Notes under the pieces: generated by a model | Told to the model about the DNA's origin: nothing | What the model saw: only the letters and a program-made list of their open reading frames with translations | Database searches by the model: none | Program-made: the position numbers and the translations under genes | Source of the DNA: Oscillospiraceae bacterium | GTDB taxonomy: Bacteria; Bacillota; Clostridia; Oscillospirales; Ruminococcaceae | Direction of reading: 5' to 3' | Length of the DNA stretch: 64,000 bases | NCBI GenBank assembly: GCA_021200775.1 | Contig: JAJQGB010000017.1 | Location: forward strand, 62,001 to 126,000 | In this document: positions 25,019-32,651 of the stretch, one piece after another | Numbering within the stretch: position 1 is the stretch's first letter | Layout: each line of letters begins with the position of its first letter

Positions 25019-26725
25019 TCAGAACATCGAAATCAGTGCCGCACTGTTAATCATAAGAAGCTGGAAGAGAACTGCCGTCAGGATTGCGGCGATAAGGCGG
25101 TTGCCGGTGCGGTGGCGGACGAATGTGCCAATCGGGATGCAGAGGATGTACATAAGAAGTACGTTTACAATCTGCCCGACGAGCCCGGAATAGCTCTTGA
25201 TGATGAGGTAGAACCCAACGAACAGGAACAGCGGAATGTACTGAATCAGGCTGTAGAGGAACCTCGTGCCTCTGCTTGCGCCCGCATTTTCGAGCATGTC
25301 CTGTTCTGCTCCGGAGACATAGTAACCGACAGCCATCAGTGCGCCGTTGAATATCAGCCAGAAGAGTCTCCAGTTAAGCGGCATCAGGCGGTACATCGAA
25401 GCTCTCAGAACGTACCATGCGAATATGCACAGAAGCGCAACGATTCCGAAGCAGTAGAGATTATGCTTCCAGTCGGATTTTGTCCTGAAAGTCGGCTTCG
25501 GGAGCGAGCCTACGGTTCCCTTGAATGTGCCCTTTCTGTACGCCAGAAGCATCACAAGACCATAGCCGGCGATGAAGCACATGTAGGGGATGTTCATAAT
25601 CGGGCTTCCGAACGGCATTACGACGCACACGCAACAGATGACGAACGCCATCAGAATTCCCGGAATCCACATGATGAGCTTTCTTGTGAGGAACGACTTT
25701 GAATTATCGAGAACCGGCAGACTCTCGCCCTCGGTGGAGATTTTACTTCCCATATTCAGCCCGTAAAGAAGAGTGAAGACGCCTATCAAAGCGCTGAACC
25801 AGCCGACATAAACGAGGTGCATGAGACTTGAATTGAAGTTGGATTCAGTTCCTGTGATGTCCGCAACCGCCTCGTTCACATAGTCAGCAAACTTGGCAGA
25901 GTACATCTGATAGGAGTGGAGGACGCCGTTTGTCACGCCGACGGTGATTTTGCTTCCGTAGCTGTTGACCTGAGTCGCCGCCCATGTGCCGCTGTCGGGA
26001 ACGTCTGTGCCGCCCAGGTGCTCGTAAATCGCTAAGATGTCTTTATCCGAAACGATATCGTCAGCAGTAGAACCGTAGATATAGACGTTGGTGCCCGCAA
26101 TGAAGCTCTCGTTATAGTAGGACCAGGGCTCCTCTTCAGCGTCGGTGGTTCCGGCAAAGAGGCTCGCCTGGGCGTTTGCGAAATAGTTGACCTCGGGCGC
26201 AATCAGAATCACGTTCTCGATGTTGCGCTTCGTGACGGTGGTGACTGCGTCGGGGTTGTTGTAGTCCTGCAAGAGCCTTAAAATTGACCGTCCGCCCATA
26301 GAGTGACCGACTAAGATTATGTGGTCGTAGTCGATGCCGGTTCTGTCGTGGAGAACCTCGATTGCGTCGGCAATCTCGACGGCGATGTCGTCGGTTTTTG
26401 CATTGTCAAAGCCGATGGTGCCGTAGGAGCCGCCCTGTCCCGAATAGTCGAAGCTCATGACCGTCATTCCGTTTGAAGTGAACAGGTTTGCAATCGGGCG
26501 CCACTTCTGCCGGTCGCAGGAGTAGCCGGGGCAGATGAGGACGGCATATTCGGCGTCTTCATCCTCCCAGATGGTCGCCTTCAGAGTGACTTCGTCGCCT
26601 TGATAGCTCGACTCGAACGAAAAGGTCTCTTCGCCCATAGTGTTGATGTTTAAAACTGCAAAGCTGACAATACTCACGATGATTGCCGCAATGCCGATTC
26701 CGATTAAAGCTCTTTTCAGTGTCAT
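25019..26725 (-). CDS. Alpha/beta hydrolase fused to a multi-spanning membrane domain
   Basis: A 568-residue membrane protein. An N-terminal anchor (residues about 6-25) is followed by an extracellular alpha/beta hydrolase domain (about 45-290): YAVLICPGYSCDRQKWRPIA, SFDYSGQGGS (oxyanion region), the nucleophile elbow VGHSMGGR, and a late GVLHSY that may carry the catalytic His. About seven to eight membrane helices fill residues 305-568. It could act on lipids, peptides or polymers at the outer face of the membrane; no substrate can be named. It starts 10 bases after the methionine sulfoxide reductase gene, so the two are probably co-transcribed. Confidence 0.8.
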   Translation of the reverse strand: MTLKRALIGIGIAAIIVSIVSFAVLNINTMGEETFSFESSYQGDEVTLKATIWEDEDAEYAVLICPGYSCDRQKWRPIANLFTSNGMTVMSFDYSGQGGSYGTIGFDNAKTDDIAVEIADAIEVLHDRTGIDYDHIILVGHSMGGRSILRLLQDYNNPDAVTTVTKRNIENVILIAPEVNYFANAQASLFAGTTDAEEEPWSYYNESFIAGTNVYIYGSTADDIVSDKDILAIYEHLGGTDVPDSGTWAATQVNSYGSKITVGVTNGVLHSYQMYSAKFADYVNEAVADITGTESNFNSSLMHLVYVGWFSALIGVFTLLYGLNMGSKISTEGESLPVLDNSKSFLTRKLIMWIPGILMAFVICCVCVVMPFGSPIMNIPYMCFIAGYGLVMLLAYRKGTFKGTVGSLPKPTFRTKSDWKHNLYCFGIVALLCIFAWYVLRASMYRLMPLNWRLFWLIFNGALMAVGYYVSGAEQDMLENAGASRGTRFLYSLIQYIPLFLFVGFYLIIKSYSGLVGQIVNVLLMYILCIPIGTFVRHRTGNRLIAAILTAVLFQLLMINSAALISMF

Positions 26726-26734
26726 GTTTATCCC

Positions 26735-27208
26735 TCAATTCGTCAAATTTTGTTTGGTGAGCTCCCACATCTGCTCAATCACTTTTGCAGAGAGCATAAG
26801 CCCGTTCAAATCCTCTTCTGTAAATCGCCCGACCGTCGGGCTGTCGATGTCTAAAACTCCGACAATTTCGCTGCCCACATGAAGCGGAATCACGATTTCG
26901 GAATTTGAAGCCGAGTCGCAGGCGATGTGCCCCGGAAATTGATGCACATCCGGGACTAACTGTGCTTCATCAAGAGCTACAGCCGTCCCGCAGACTCCTT
27001 TTCCGACCGGAATCCGGATGCAGGCAGGTTTTCCCTGAAACGGGTGAAGGACGAGAACGTCTCCCTGCAAAGAATAGAATCCTGCCCAGTTGACATCTTC
27101 AAGGTTCTCAAAAATCGCCGCACTGGCATTGGACAGGTTCGCAATCAGGTTTGTTTCGCCGTCCATAAGTGCCCGGAGTTCTTTAGCCAGCATTTCATAC
27201 TTTCCCAT
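26735..27208 (-). CDS. GAF-domain free methionine-(R)-sulfoxide reductase
   Basis: A 157-residue single-GAF-domain protein of the fRMsr (MsrC/YebR) type, which reduces free methionine-R-sulfoxide in the cytoplasm. The family core is clear: NWAGFYSLQGDVLVLHPFQGKPACIRIPVGKGVCGTA, the HIACDSASNSEIVIPL strand and GVLDIDSP. The three redox cysteines of the family are present (PAC, GVC, IAC). I chose ATG 27208, preceded by GGGGTGATTTG; a TTG one codon earlier is less likely. It lies 5 bases from the lipoprotein gene upstream and 10 bases from the hydrolase gene downstream, in a three-gene run. Confidence 0.9.
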   Translation of the reverse strand: MGKYEMLAKELRALMDGETNLIANLSNASAAIFENLEDVNWAGFYSLQGDVLVLHPFQGKPACIRIPVGKGVCGTAVALDEAQLVPDVHQFPGHIACDSASNSEIVIPLHVGSEIVGVLDIDSPTVGRFTEEDLNGLMLSAKVIEQMWELTKQNLTN

Positions 27209-27212
27209 CAAA

Positions 27213-27827
27213 TCACCCCAGCATTTCTATAATCTCGTCCGGAGTGACGGTGTAGCCGTCGATTGTCGTGATTATGATGAAGCACATGTAGTCGTCGATA
27301 CGCCTTACTAAGAAAGCCTGAGTCATATCATAGCCGCATTCCTCGACCGTTCCGACTGCCTTGTAATAGGTGTTTCCGTTTATTTCAATGGTCGTGATGT
27401 CCCCGAAGGTATAGCCCGACTCGGTGCACTGGTTGACAAGCTCAGTGGCGTAGTCTTCGCTCGTGTATGAAGTCCCGTCGGTGGAGAGAGTCAGGTTCTC
27501 GAACCCGACAATCACGTTGGCACCCGTCTCGCCCATAGCCATAGCCGTATAGAGGGTCTGAACCCGTGACAGAACATTCTGCCGTTTCGATTCAGTGTCG
27601 ACAGAATCCTCCGAGATGTCCATCATCTCCAAAAGCTCCGAATCATCATAAAAAGTCCAGTCGGACGGCGGCGAGAAGGTGAAATCCGCATACTCGTTAG
27701 TGTAAACCCCATCCGTAACCGTTCCCATAACGGTATTCATGTCAACTTCATAAGAACTGAAACTGCAAGCCGTCAGCACAGACAAAGCCATAACAAAGCA
27801 AACAGCGACTGCAAAAAATCTCCTCAT
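27213..27827 (-). CDS. Lipoprotein of unknown function (204 aa)
   Basis: A 204-residue lipoprotein: signal MRRFFAVAVCFVMALSVLTA followed by the lipidated Cys21 (lipobox LTAC). The mature part reads TNEYADFTFSPPSDWTFYDD, then alternating strands and AFLVRRIDDYMCFIIITTID, resembling the PsbP/DUF-type domain of Firmicute lipoproteins that begin with xFxxPxxW. No catalytic motif seen. I chose ATG 27827 behind AAAGGAAC; the longer open frame to 28097 runs through the repeat and is not coding. First gene of the run 27827-25019. A hairpin plus T-run lies in its leader. Confidence 0.78.
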   Translation of the reverse strand: MRRFFAVAVCFVMALSVLTACSFSSYEVDMNTVMGTVTDGVYTNEYADFTFSPPSDWTFYDDSELLEMMDISEDSVDTESKRQNVLSRVQTLYTAMAMGETGANVIVGFENLTLSTDGTSYTSEDYATELVNQCTESGYTFGDITTIEINGNTYYKAVGTVEECGYDMTQAFLVRRIDDYMCFIIITTIDGYTVTPDEIIEMLG

Positions 27828-27844
27828 AATAGAAGTTCCTTTCA

Positions 27845-27870
27845 AAAAAAGTGCTACTATAATAGTAGCA
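27845..27870 (-). promoter_or_regulatory. Perfect palindrome plus T-run in the leader of the lipoprotein gene
   Basis: TGCTACTATAATAGTAGCA (27852-27870) is a perfect 19-bp palindrome, followed on the minus strand by CTTTTTTT. It contains a TATTAT/TATAGT-like -10. A TTGATT lies 17 bases upstream of its left half on the minus strand. It may be promoter plus operator, or an attenuator hairpin; the sequence alone does not decide. Confidence 0.5.
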
Positions 27871-27917
27871 GAAAATCGGGGAAAAATCAAGATACAGAAT
27901 GGGGGATAGTGGGGGAA

Positions 27918-28170
27918 TTTGTCGGCACTGCCGACGATGTCGCCGCCGAAGGCGGCGACGCCGCTCCCTGCGGTCGCGGCACCTCTCAGTCGCCTTCGGC
28001 GACAGCTCCCCTTAAAAAGGGGAGCCAGTATTCTTCTCCCGAAAGCTTCTGCTATAGCGCAAAGTTGTCCAGGGCGCAAAAAGGCTCCCCTTATCAAGGG
28101 GAGCTGGCAGCCCGCAGGGCTGACTGAGAGGTGTGCCGACCAACGGGAGGCACCGACTTGGCGTCAGCCA
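27918..28170. repeat. Hairpin repeat, two short forms in opposite orientation with satellite hairpins (copy 5)
   Basis: Left unit 27981-28025 (acctctcagtc... ccccttaaaaaggggagcc) and right unit 28083-28132 (ggctccccttatcaaggggagc... gactgagaggt) face each other across a 57-base spacer. Extra hairpins flank both: one containing GTCGCCGCC-gaa-GGCGGCGAC on the left and GACTTGGC-gtca-GCCAAGTC on the right. This fills the 348-base gap between the lipoprotein gene and the anti-sigma gene; no gene is seen in it. Confidence 0.82.
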
Positions 28171-28175
28171 AGTCG

Positions 28176-29183
28176 CTATTGGATTTCAATCACATCCTCC
28201 CCAACCCTGATTGCCACCACTTCATCCAAATCGATTGGCACTTCCCAGAAGTAGTAGGAGTCTATGGTGCCGGTATAGCCGGAGCTGGATGCAGAGTTGA
28301 CACTCATCTCGGTTCCGTCCTCCATTACGGCGTAAATCTTCATGTGGTTGTAGCGGATGACTCTTGGGACGTCGTCCGAATTGCTGTCATAGGTGGCGAC
28401 CACTCCGAACTCCGTGACGGTAAATTGGGTTACACCTGTCCACGGCAGATTATCTGTAATGTCGATTGCCTTCGTTTCGGTTCTTTCGAGCGTGAAATCA
28501 AAGCTCCATTCGCCGTCGCCGGTGTACCAGATTGGAGAGCCGTCTTCGTTTGAGTATATGAGAGCATTGAGATTTCCGAGATGGATGCTCACATCAAGCG
28601 GTTCGTCGCTGTCAATGTTCGTAAGTTTGATTTCGTCGAGATAGTACGCTTTTCCGTTTTCGTCAACGGCAATTCTGCCTATACCACCGCCTTTGCGATT
28701 TGAGTTGACATAAACCTCCCAGATTCCGAACGTGCTGGTGCCGGTGGTTGTGAACTTGCCGCTGTCACATTCCGCAGTAATCATAACGTATGCAACATCG
28801 TCGCCGACCGTCGCCGAGTCTATAGTCACGGTGACACCGTCTGAGGTTTCACTAAGACCTATATACTGGCTCAGGCTTGCAATCGTTTCATAGTGCTCGT
28901 CTGACATCTCTTCGCCGGTGACCTCTTCCCATCTTGTCTTGAACCAGCCGTCGATGCTGTCGCTGGCGGCGACGAAGCCTGCACCCATCAGCATGACAAC
29001 CGCCACTACAGCCGCAAGAATAACCGGGTACTTTCTTAATCTCTTTTTGAAAACCGCATTTTCTCTCCCGAGCTTCGTATTTGTGAGTGCGCAGACCCGG
29101 TCGTCACTGACCGACGGAGTCTCCCCAAGCCGGGTATTCTCGTCGCTGTAGCAGTCGAAAACGTCTTTAAGATTCACATTCAT
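28176..29183 (-). CDS. DUF4179-like anti-sigma membrane protein 1
   Basis: A 335-residue single-pass membrane protein: a short cytoplasmic N-terminus (about 1-50), one helix (YPVILAAVVAVVMLMGAGFV, about 52-74) and an extracellular beta-rich domain. Inside the latter, VTVTIDSATVGDDVAYVMIT is a DUF4179-type motif. Its ATG overlaps the TGA of the sigma-factor gene upstream (ATGA), the normal arrangement of a sigma factor with its membrane anti-sigma partner. The cytoplasmic part should bind the sigma factor and the outer domain sense a signal (inference). A paralogous, much longer protein is at 29988-31844. The C-terminus ends near a repeat. Confidence 0.8.
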   Translation of the reverse strand: MNVNLKDVFDCYSDENTRLGETPSVSDDRVCALTNTKLGRENAVFKKRLRKYPVILAAVVAVVMLMGAGFVAASDSIDGWFKTRWEEVTGEEMSDEHYETIASLSQYIGLSETSDGVTVTIDSATVGDDVAYVMITAECDSGKFTTTGTSTFGIWEVYVNSNRKGGGIGRIAVDENGKAYYLDEIKLTNIDSDEPLDVSIHLGNLNALIYSNEDGSPIWYTGDGEWSFDFTLERTETKAIDITDNLPWTGVTQFTVTEFGVVATYDSNSDDVPRVIRYNHMKIYAVMEDGTEMSVNSASSSGYTGTIDSYYFWEVPIDLDEVVAIRVGEDVIEIQ

Positions 29184-29737
29184 TTTGAAAAGCCTCCCTT
29201 TTCAAGAATTTCTTTCAGGCTGTCCCGCCCTCGTCGGAGCCTCGACTTGACCGTTTCAACATTCGTCCCGGTCTCCTCCGAGATTTTCGCCACCGTCTGG
29301 TTGTAGAAGTAGTACCTGACGACCGTCTCCCGTTCGTGCCTTTTGAGTTTTTTAAGTGCGAGCCGAAGCTCTCTTGCCTGTTCTTCTTTTTCAAGACTGA
29401 GAAACTCCTCCGGAATCACGACGAAGTCTTCCAAATCTTCTTCAATCTTATCGTCAAGACTTTCGGTCTGCAATTTCTGAGCCCGTATGTAGTTTTTCGC
29501 TTTGTTGCGGGCAACGGTGCCGAGCCAGCCTTTCAGGTGAGAAGTGGTGAGCTTATCCCGGTTCCGCCAGAGCTCAAAGAACACATCCGACGCCAGCTCT
29601 TCAATCACTGCGGTATTGCTGAAATCCCGAAGCTGATTCGCCACGACAGTGGAGACATATCGGTTGTACTTAAAAATAATCTCCGCAAGAACACTCTCGT
29701 CCCCGCTCCGAAGCCGCTTCACAAGCCTTTCGTCCAT
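29180..29737 (-). CDS. ECF-like sigma-70 family factor 1
   Basis: A 185-residue sigma-70 family protein with only regions 2 and 4, the ECF plan. Region 2: YNRYVSTVVANQLRDFSN, then ELASDVFFELWRNRDKLTTSHLKGWLGTVARNKAKNYIR. Region 4: RHERETVVRYYFYNQTVAKISEETGTNVETVKSRLRRGRDSLK, with the helix-turn-helix. It overlaps the anti-sigma gene by four bases. The paralog at 31841-32395 shares the C-terminus KEILEKGGFSK. Both leaders contain GTGTCT about 15 bases after a GNNNCC, a possible self-recognised promoter. Start ATG 29737. Confidence 0.9.
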   Translation of the reverse strand: MDERLVKRLRSGDESVLAEIIFKYNRYVSTVVANQLRDFSNTAVIEELASDVFFELWRNRDKLTTSHLKGWLGTVARNKAKNYIRAQKLQTESLDDKIEEDLEDFVVIPEEFLSLEKEEQARELRLALKKLKRHERETVVRYYFYNQTVAKISEETGTNVETVKSRLRRGRDSLKEILEKGGFSK

Positions 29738-29843
29738 CTCTCACCCTCACTTTCTTTTGGATTTCACTATAAGAGACACAGAAATTTGCACTTTGGGTGC
29801 AAAGAATTGATTTTATTTTAGCAGATTTGCGATGAGGAGTAAA

Positions 29844-29977
29844 CCCCTCAGTCAGCTTCGCTGACAGCTCCCCTTTCAGGGGAGCCTATTACTGCTTCTA
29901 TCAAGGCTTTCGAGAGAACAAAAAAAGCCTCCCCTGAAAGGGGAGGGGGACCGCCGCCGAAGGCGGTGGTGGAGGGG
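29844..29977. repeat. Hairpin repeat, long form (copy 6)
   Basis: Same layout and nearly the same spacer as copy 3 (17602-17734): cccctcagtcagcttcgctg ... gcttctatcaaggctttcgagag ... ggaccgccgccgaaggcggtggtggagggg. It separates the two sigma/anti-sigma modules. Confidence 0.88.
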
Positions 29978-29987
29978 TTTCTGAAGG

Positions 29988-31844
29988 TCATCCAAAGTCA
30001 ATTACTGTCCCTTCAACGAAATCACCCGCACCATCCACAAAGTAGAGATAATCCACTTCGTCAAGGTTGATGGGTACTTCCCATTGACGGTACCAGTGCT
30101 TTACGACACCGCTACTTGCGATGAAGTAACCCTCGTCGCTCTCAGTACCCTCAAAACCACTGCCAGTGATAACTTCGCTTCCGTCCTTCATGACGGCGAC
30201 CACATTAATCTTCCATCTGTTCTCGTTTACTGAGGTGTCAATGACATAGTTCACGCCGAACTCGGAAATTGTGAATCCCGAAACTCCCTCGATGTCGGTA
30301 GTCAGATAGACATAGCTAACATCGCCGACATCAACCGTGAAGTCGATAGTCCAGGGACCGCCGATAAAGACCTTGTTGCCGTCCTCGTCGAAATAGTATG
30401 CCCTGCCATAACTGAATGAGCAGTTAAGCGTTTCGACATCATCGCCAATGGTGCTGTATTCGGCGACGTAAAGCGAATAGTACACGCCGTCTTCAACATA
30501 ATCCCAGCCAGAGCGTTGCCCATAGCTTGCCATGTTGGCGTTATCAATGTCGAAGACAACACGCTCAAAGTACCACTCTGCACCCGAATCGAGCATCTCC
30601 ATAAAGCTCTCGCCCTCAACCTTGACGAGGAAGTACATCTCGTTCCTGCTCGCCATAGCAGAATCAACTGTGACGGTGATGTCGGACTCGATAGTCTCGG
30701 AAATTCCGATTTCCTGCACGGAGCTTTCTATTGCTTCGGATTCTTCTGTGTTGACATAAAACTCCGTGTCGCCGATTCTGACCGCCTTTAGCTCGCTCAT
30801 GTCGATTACCGAGTACCAGAGGTACTTCAGAGTTATATCATCAGTAGCTGTCCCATCGTCACTTCCACTACAACTGTATACAGTGATTTCACTGCCATCC
30901 TGCATGAGGGCGTATACCTCAAACCTGTCGCCGTAGGTTCCGAACGGGACGGAAGCAGTGGTATCGTCAAAAGTGATTGTTATTCCAAATTCGGTTACAA
31001 CCGCACTTGTGACGTCAACAGTGACGTCTTTCAGGACGAGGCTGTGGGTCGCCTCTGTTGACTTGGTATCGTACATCGTGACTGTGACTGTTTTTCTTTC
31101 GCCGTCTTCCAAGAGACTGAGTGGATTAAGAGTGTTCTGCTCTAAAGTAAACTCAAAGTCCCAACTTCCGCCCAAGTAGGTGTCAGGGTATTCTTCGTGG
31201 GTTGAGGCTTTGTTGGTATGGAGCCCTGCAAGGTGAACTGAGACGGCGATGGGTTCATTCTCGTCGGTTATGTCAATACCGCCCTCCAACACGAAATAGG
31301 TCACGTTGTTTTCGTCTGTGCCGCCCCACATCAGACCACCGCTCTGTACTGTGGCGGATGAGTTTGTGATGTCCCATCTGCACTCGTCAAAGCTCGGGCT
31401 TCTCGTGGTCGCAAATTCAACCGAGTTGCACTCGACTGCAAAGAGGACGTAGAACGTGTCTCCACCGACTGCCGCCGAATCGACCGTGATGGTCACGCCG
31501 TCCGATTTCTGACTTAAGCCGATTTCCTGACTGAAGCTTTCTATAACCGCAAGATGCTCGTCGGTAATTTCCGTGTCGGTCATGTTTTCCCAGTGGCTCA
31601 CGAAATAGTCGGTTATGCTGTTGTATGCAACCAGATATCCTGCTCCCATAAGAAGCACAGCCGCAACCACTACAGCGAGCACAACGGGTAATCTATGATG
31701 TTTTTTCTCCATAAAAACGTTTTCCTTTCCTGCCTTGGTGTTCGCCAGGGCATAAATTCTGTCACTGCTGACGGCGGGGGCTTTTTTGAGCCGGATTTTC
31801 TCTTCGCCGTAGCTGTCGAGAAGGTCGCTATAAAGTTTCTTCAC
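29988..31844 (-). CDS. DUF4179-like anti-sigma membrane protein 2, long form
   Basis: A 618-residue paralog of the 335-residue protein: cytoplasmic N-terminus, one helix (LPVVLAVVVAAVLLMGAGYL, about 53-75) and a long extracellular part. The latter seems to hold two copies of the sensor unit: DGVTITVDSAAVGGDTFYVL near residue 117 and SDITVTVDSAMASRNEMYFL near residue 390, each followed by a similar WDFEFTLEQ/WTIDFTVDVG strand and a VTEFGITITF/ISEFGVNYVI strand. Its start overlaps the second sigma gene (ATGA). It presumably holds that sigma factor at the membrane; the doubled sensor suggests internal duplication after the gene pair was copied. Confidence 0.8.
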   Translation of the reverse strand: MKKLYSDLLDSYGEEKIRLKKAPAVSSDRIYALANTKAGKENVFMEKKHHRLPVVLAVVVAAVLLMGAGYLVAYNSITDYFVSHWENMTDTEITDEHLAVIESFSQEIGLSQKSDGVTITVDSAAVGGDTFYVLFAVECNSVEFATTRSPSFDECRWDITNSSATVQSGGLMWGGTDENNVTYFVLEGGIDITDENEPIAVSVHLAGLHTNKASTHEEYPDTYLGGSWDFEFTLEQNTLNPLSLLEDGERKTVTVTMYDTKSTEATHSLVLKDVTVDVTSAVVTEFGITITFDDTTASVPFGTYGDRFEVYALMQDGSEITVYSCSGSDDGTATDDITLKYLWYSVIDMSELKAVRIGDTEFYVNTEESEAIESSVQEIGISETIESDITVTVDSAMASRNEMYFLVKVEGESFMEMLDSGAEWYFERVVFDIDNANMASYGQRSGWDYVEDGVYYSLYVAEYSTIGDDVETLNCSFSYGRAYYFDEDGNKVFIGGPWTIDFTVDVGDVSYVYLTTDIEGVSGFTISEFGVNYVIDTSVNENRWKINVVAVMKDGSEVITGSGFEGTESDEGYFIASSGVVKHWYRQWEVPINLDEVDYLYFVDGAGDFVEGTVIDFG

Positions 31845-32395
31845 TTTGAAAAGCCTCCCTTTTCTAAGATTTCTTTGAGCTTCGCCCGTCCTCTTTGAAG
31901 CCTTGTCTTGACGGTGGCGACGTTCGTGCCGGTCTCTTCGGCGATAATTGCAACCGGCTGGTTGTAATAGTAGTACCGAAGGAGCACCTCACGCTCGGGC
32001 TTGCGGATCTTATCAAGAGCCGATTTGATTTCTCTAGCCTGCTCTTCTTTTTCAAGGGAAGAGAAGTCGTCCGATAGGTCGATAATATTCTCGGCAATCG
32101 TCTCGTCAAGGCTCTCAAAGATGATTTTCTGGGAGCGTATGTAGTTCTTCGCCTTGTTTCTCGCAACCGTCGAGAGCCAGCCACGAAGGTGCGTGGTGGT
32201 GAGCTGAGTCCGGTTCCGCCAGAGTTCAAAGAACACATCCGCCGAAAGCTCTTCGATGACGGTGACATTGTCGAAATCTCTAAGCTGGTTTGCAATTACG
32301 GTCGAGACGTAGCGGCTGTAGCCGGAAACAATCTCCCGGAAAGCCTCCTCATCGCCCGTAGCGAGCCTCCGTAGGAGTCTTCTTTCGTCAATCAT
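31841..32395 (-). CDS. ECF-like sigma-70 family factor 2
   Basis: A 184-residue sigma factor closely related to the one at 29180-29737. Region 2: YSRYVSTVIANQLRDFDNVT and ELSADVFFELWRNRTQLTTTHLRGWLSTVARNKAKNYIR; region 4: KPEREVLLRYYYYNQPVAIIAEETGTNVATVKTRLQRGRAKLK. I chose ATG 32395 (MIDERRLL), five bases after GGAGGTGA; the open frame extends to a TTG at 32410 inside that site. The leader carries a perfect cre-like palindrome at 32419-32432, so catabolite control is possible. Confidence 0.9.
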   Translation of the reverse strand: MIDERRLLRRLATGDEEAFREIVSGYSRYVSTVIANQLRDFDNVTVIEELSADVFFELWRNRTQLTTTHLRGWLSTVARNKAKNYIRSQKIIFESLDETIAENIIDLSDDFSSLEKEEQAREIKSALDKIRKPEREVLLRYYYYNQPVAIIAEETGTNVATVKTRLQRGRAKLKEILEKGGFSK

Positions 32396-32418
32396 CACCA
32401 TCACCTCCAATTAGAATT

Positions 32419-32432
32419 TGAAAACGTTTTCA
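32419..32432. promoter_or_regulatory. cre-like palindrome (CcpA/LacI-type site) upstream of sigma factor 2
   Basis: TGAAAACGTTTTCA matches the classical cre consensus TGWAANCGNTNWCA at every position and is a perfect 14-bp palindrome. It lies 24 bases before the start codon, just downstream of a TATAAG, where CcpA binding would block transcription. Confidence 0.65.
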
Positions 32433-32479
32433 TACTTATAGACACCGATTTTTGCGGGTGGGATTCAAAAAGTTTTAAA

Positions 32480-32580
32480 CCCCTCAGTCAGCTTCGCTGA
32501 CAGCTCCCCTTTCAGGGGAGCCTATAATTGCCTCCCCTGAAAGGGGAGGGGGACCGCCGGCGAAGCCGGTGGTGGAGGGG
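32480..32580. repeat. Hairpin repeat, long form with short spacer (copy 7)
   Basis: cccctcagtcagcttcgctg ... agctcccctttcaggggagcc, a short tataatt spacer, then gcctcccctgaaaggggag and ggaccgccggcgaagccggtggtggagggg. It lies upstream of sigma factor 2 and just beyond the terminator of the Cys-rich gene. Confidence 0.87.
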
Positions 32581-32589
32581 TTTCCCCAC

Positions 32590-32624
32590 AAAAACCAGCC
32601 CCAACTCCAAAGAGTCAGGGCTGG
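32590..32624 (-). terminator. Terminator of the Cys-rich protein gene
   Basis: Minus strand CCAGCCC-tg-ACTC-tttg-GAGT-tg-GGGCTGG followed by TTTTTG. Confidence 0.87.
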
Positions 32625-32651
32625 ATTTAGTGATATGCTTTTTTTAGGGAA

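Noticed and set aside
27828..28097. N-terminal extension of the lipoprotein gene up to 28097
   Set aside because: The extension translates the hairpin repeat; the signal peptide starts cleanly at 27827 with its own ribosome binding site.
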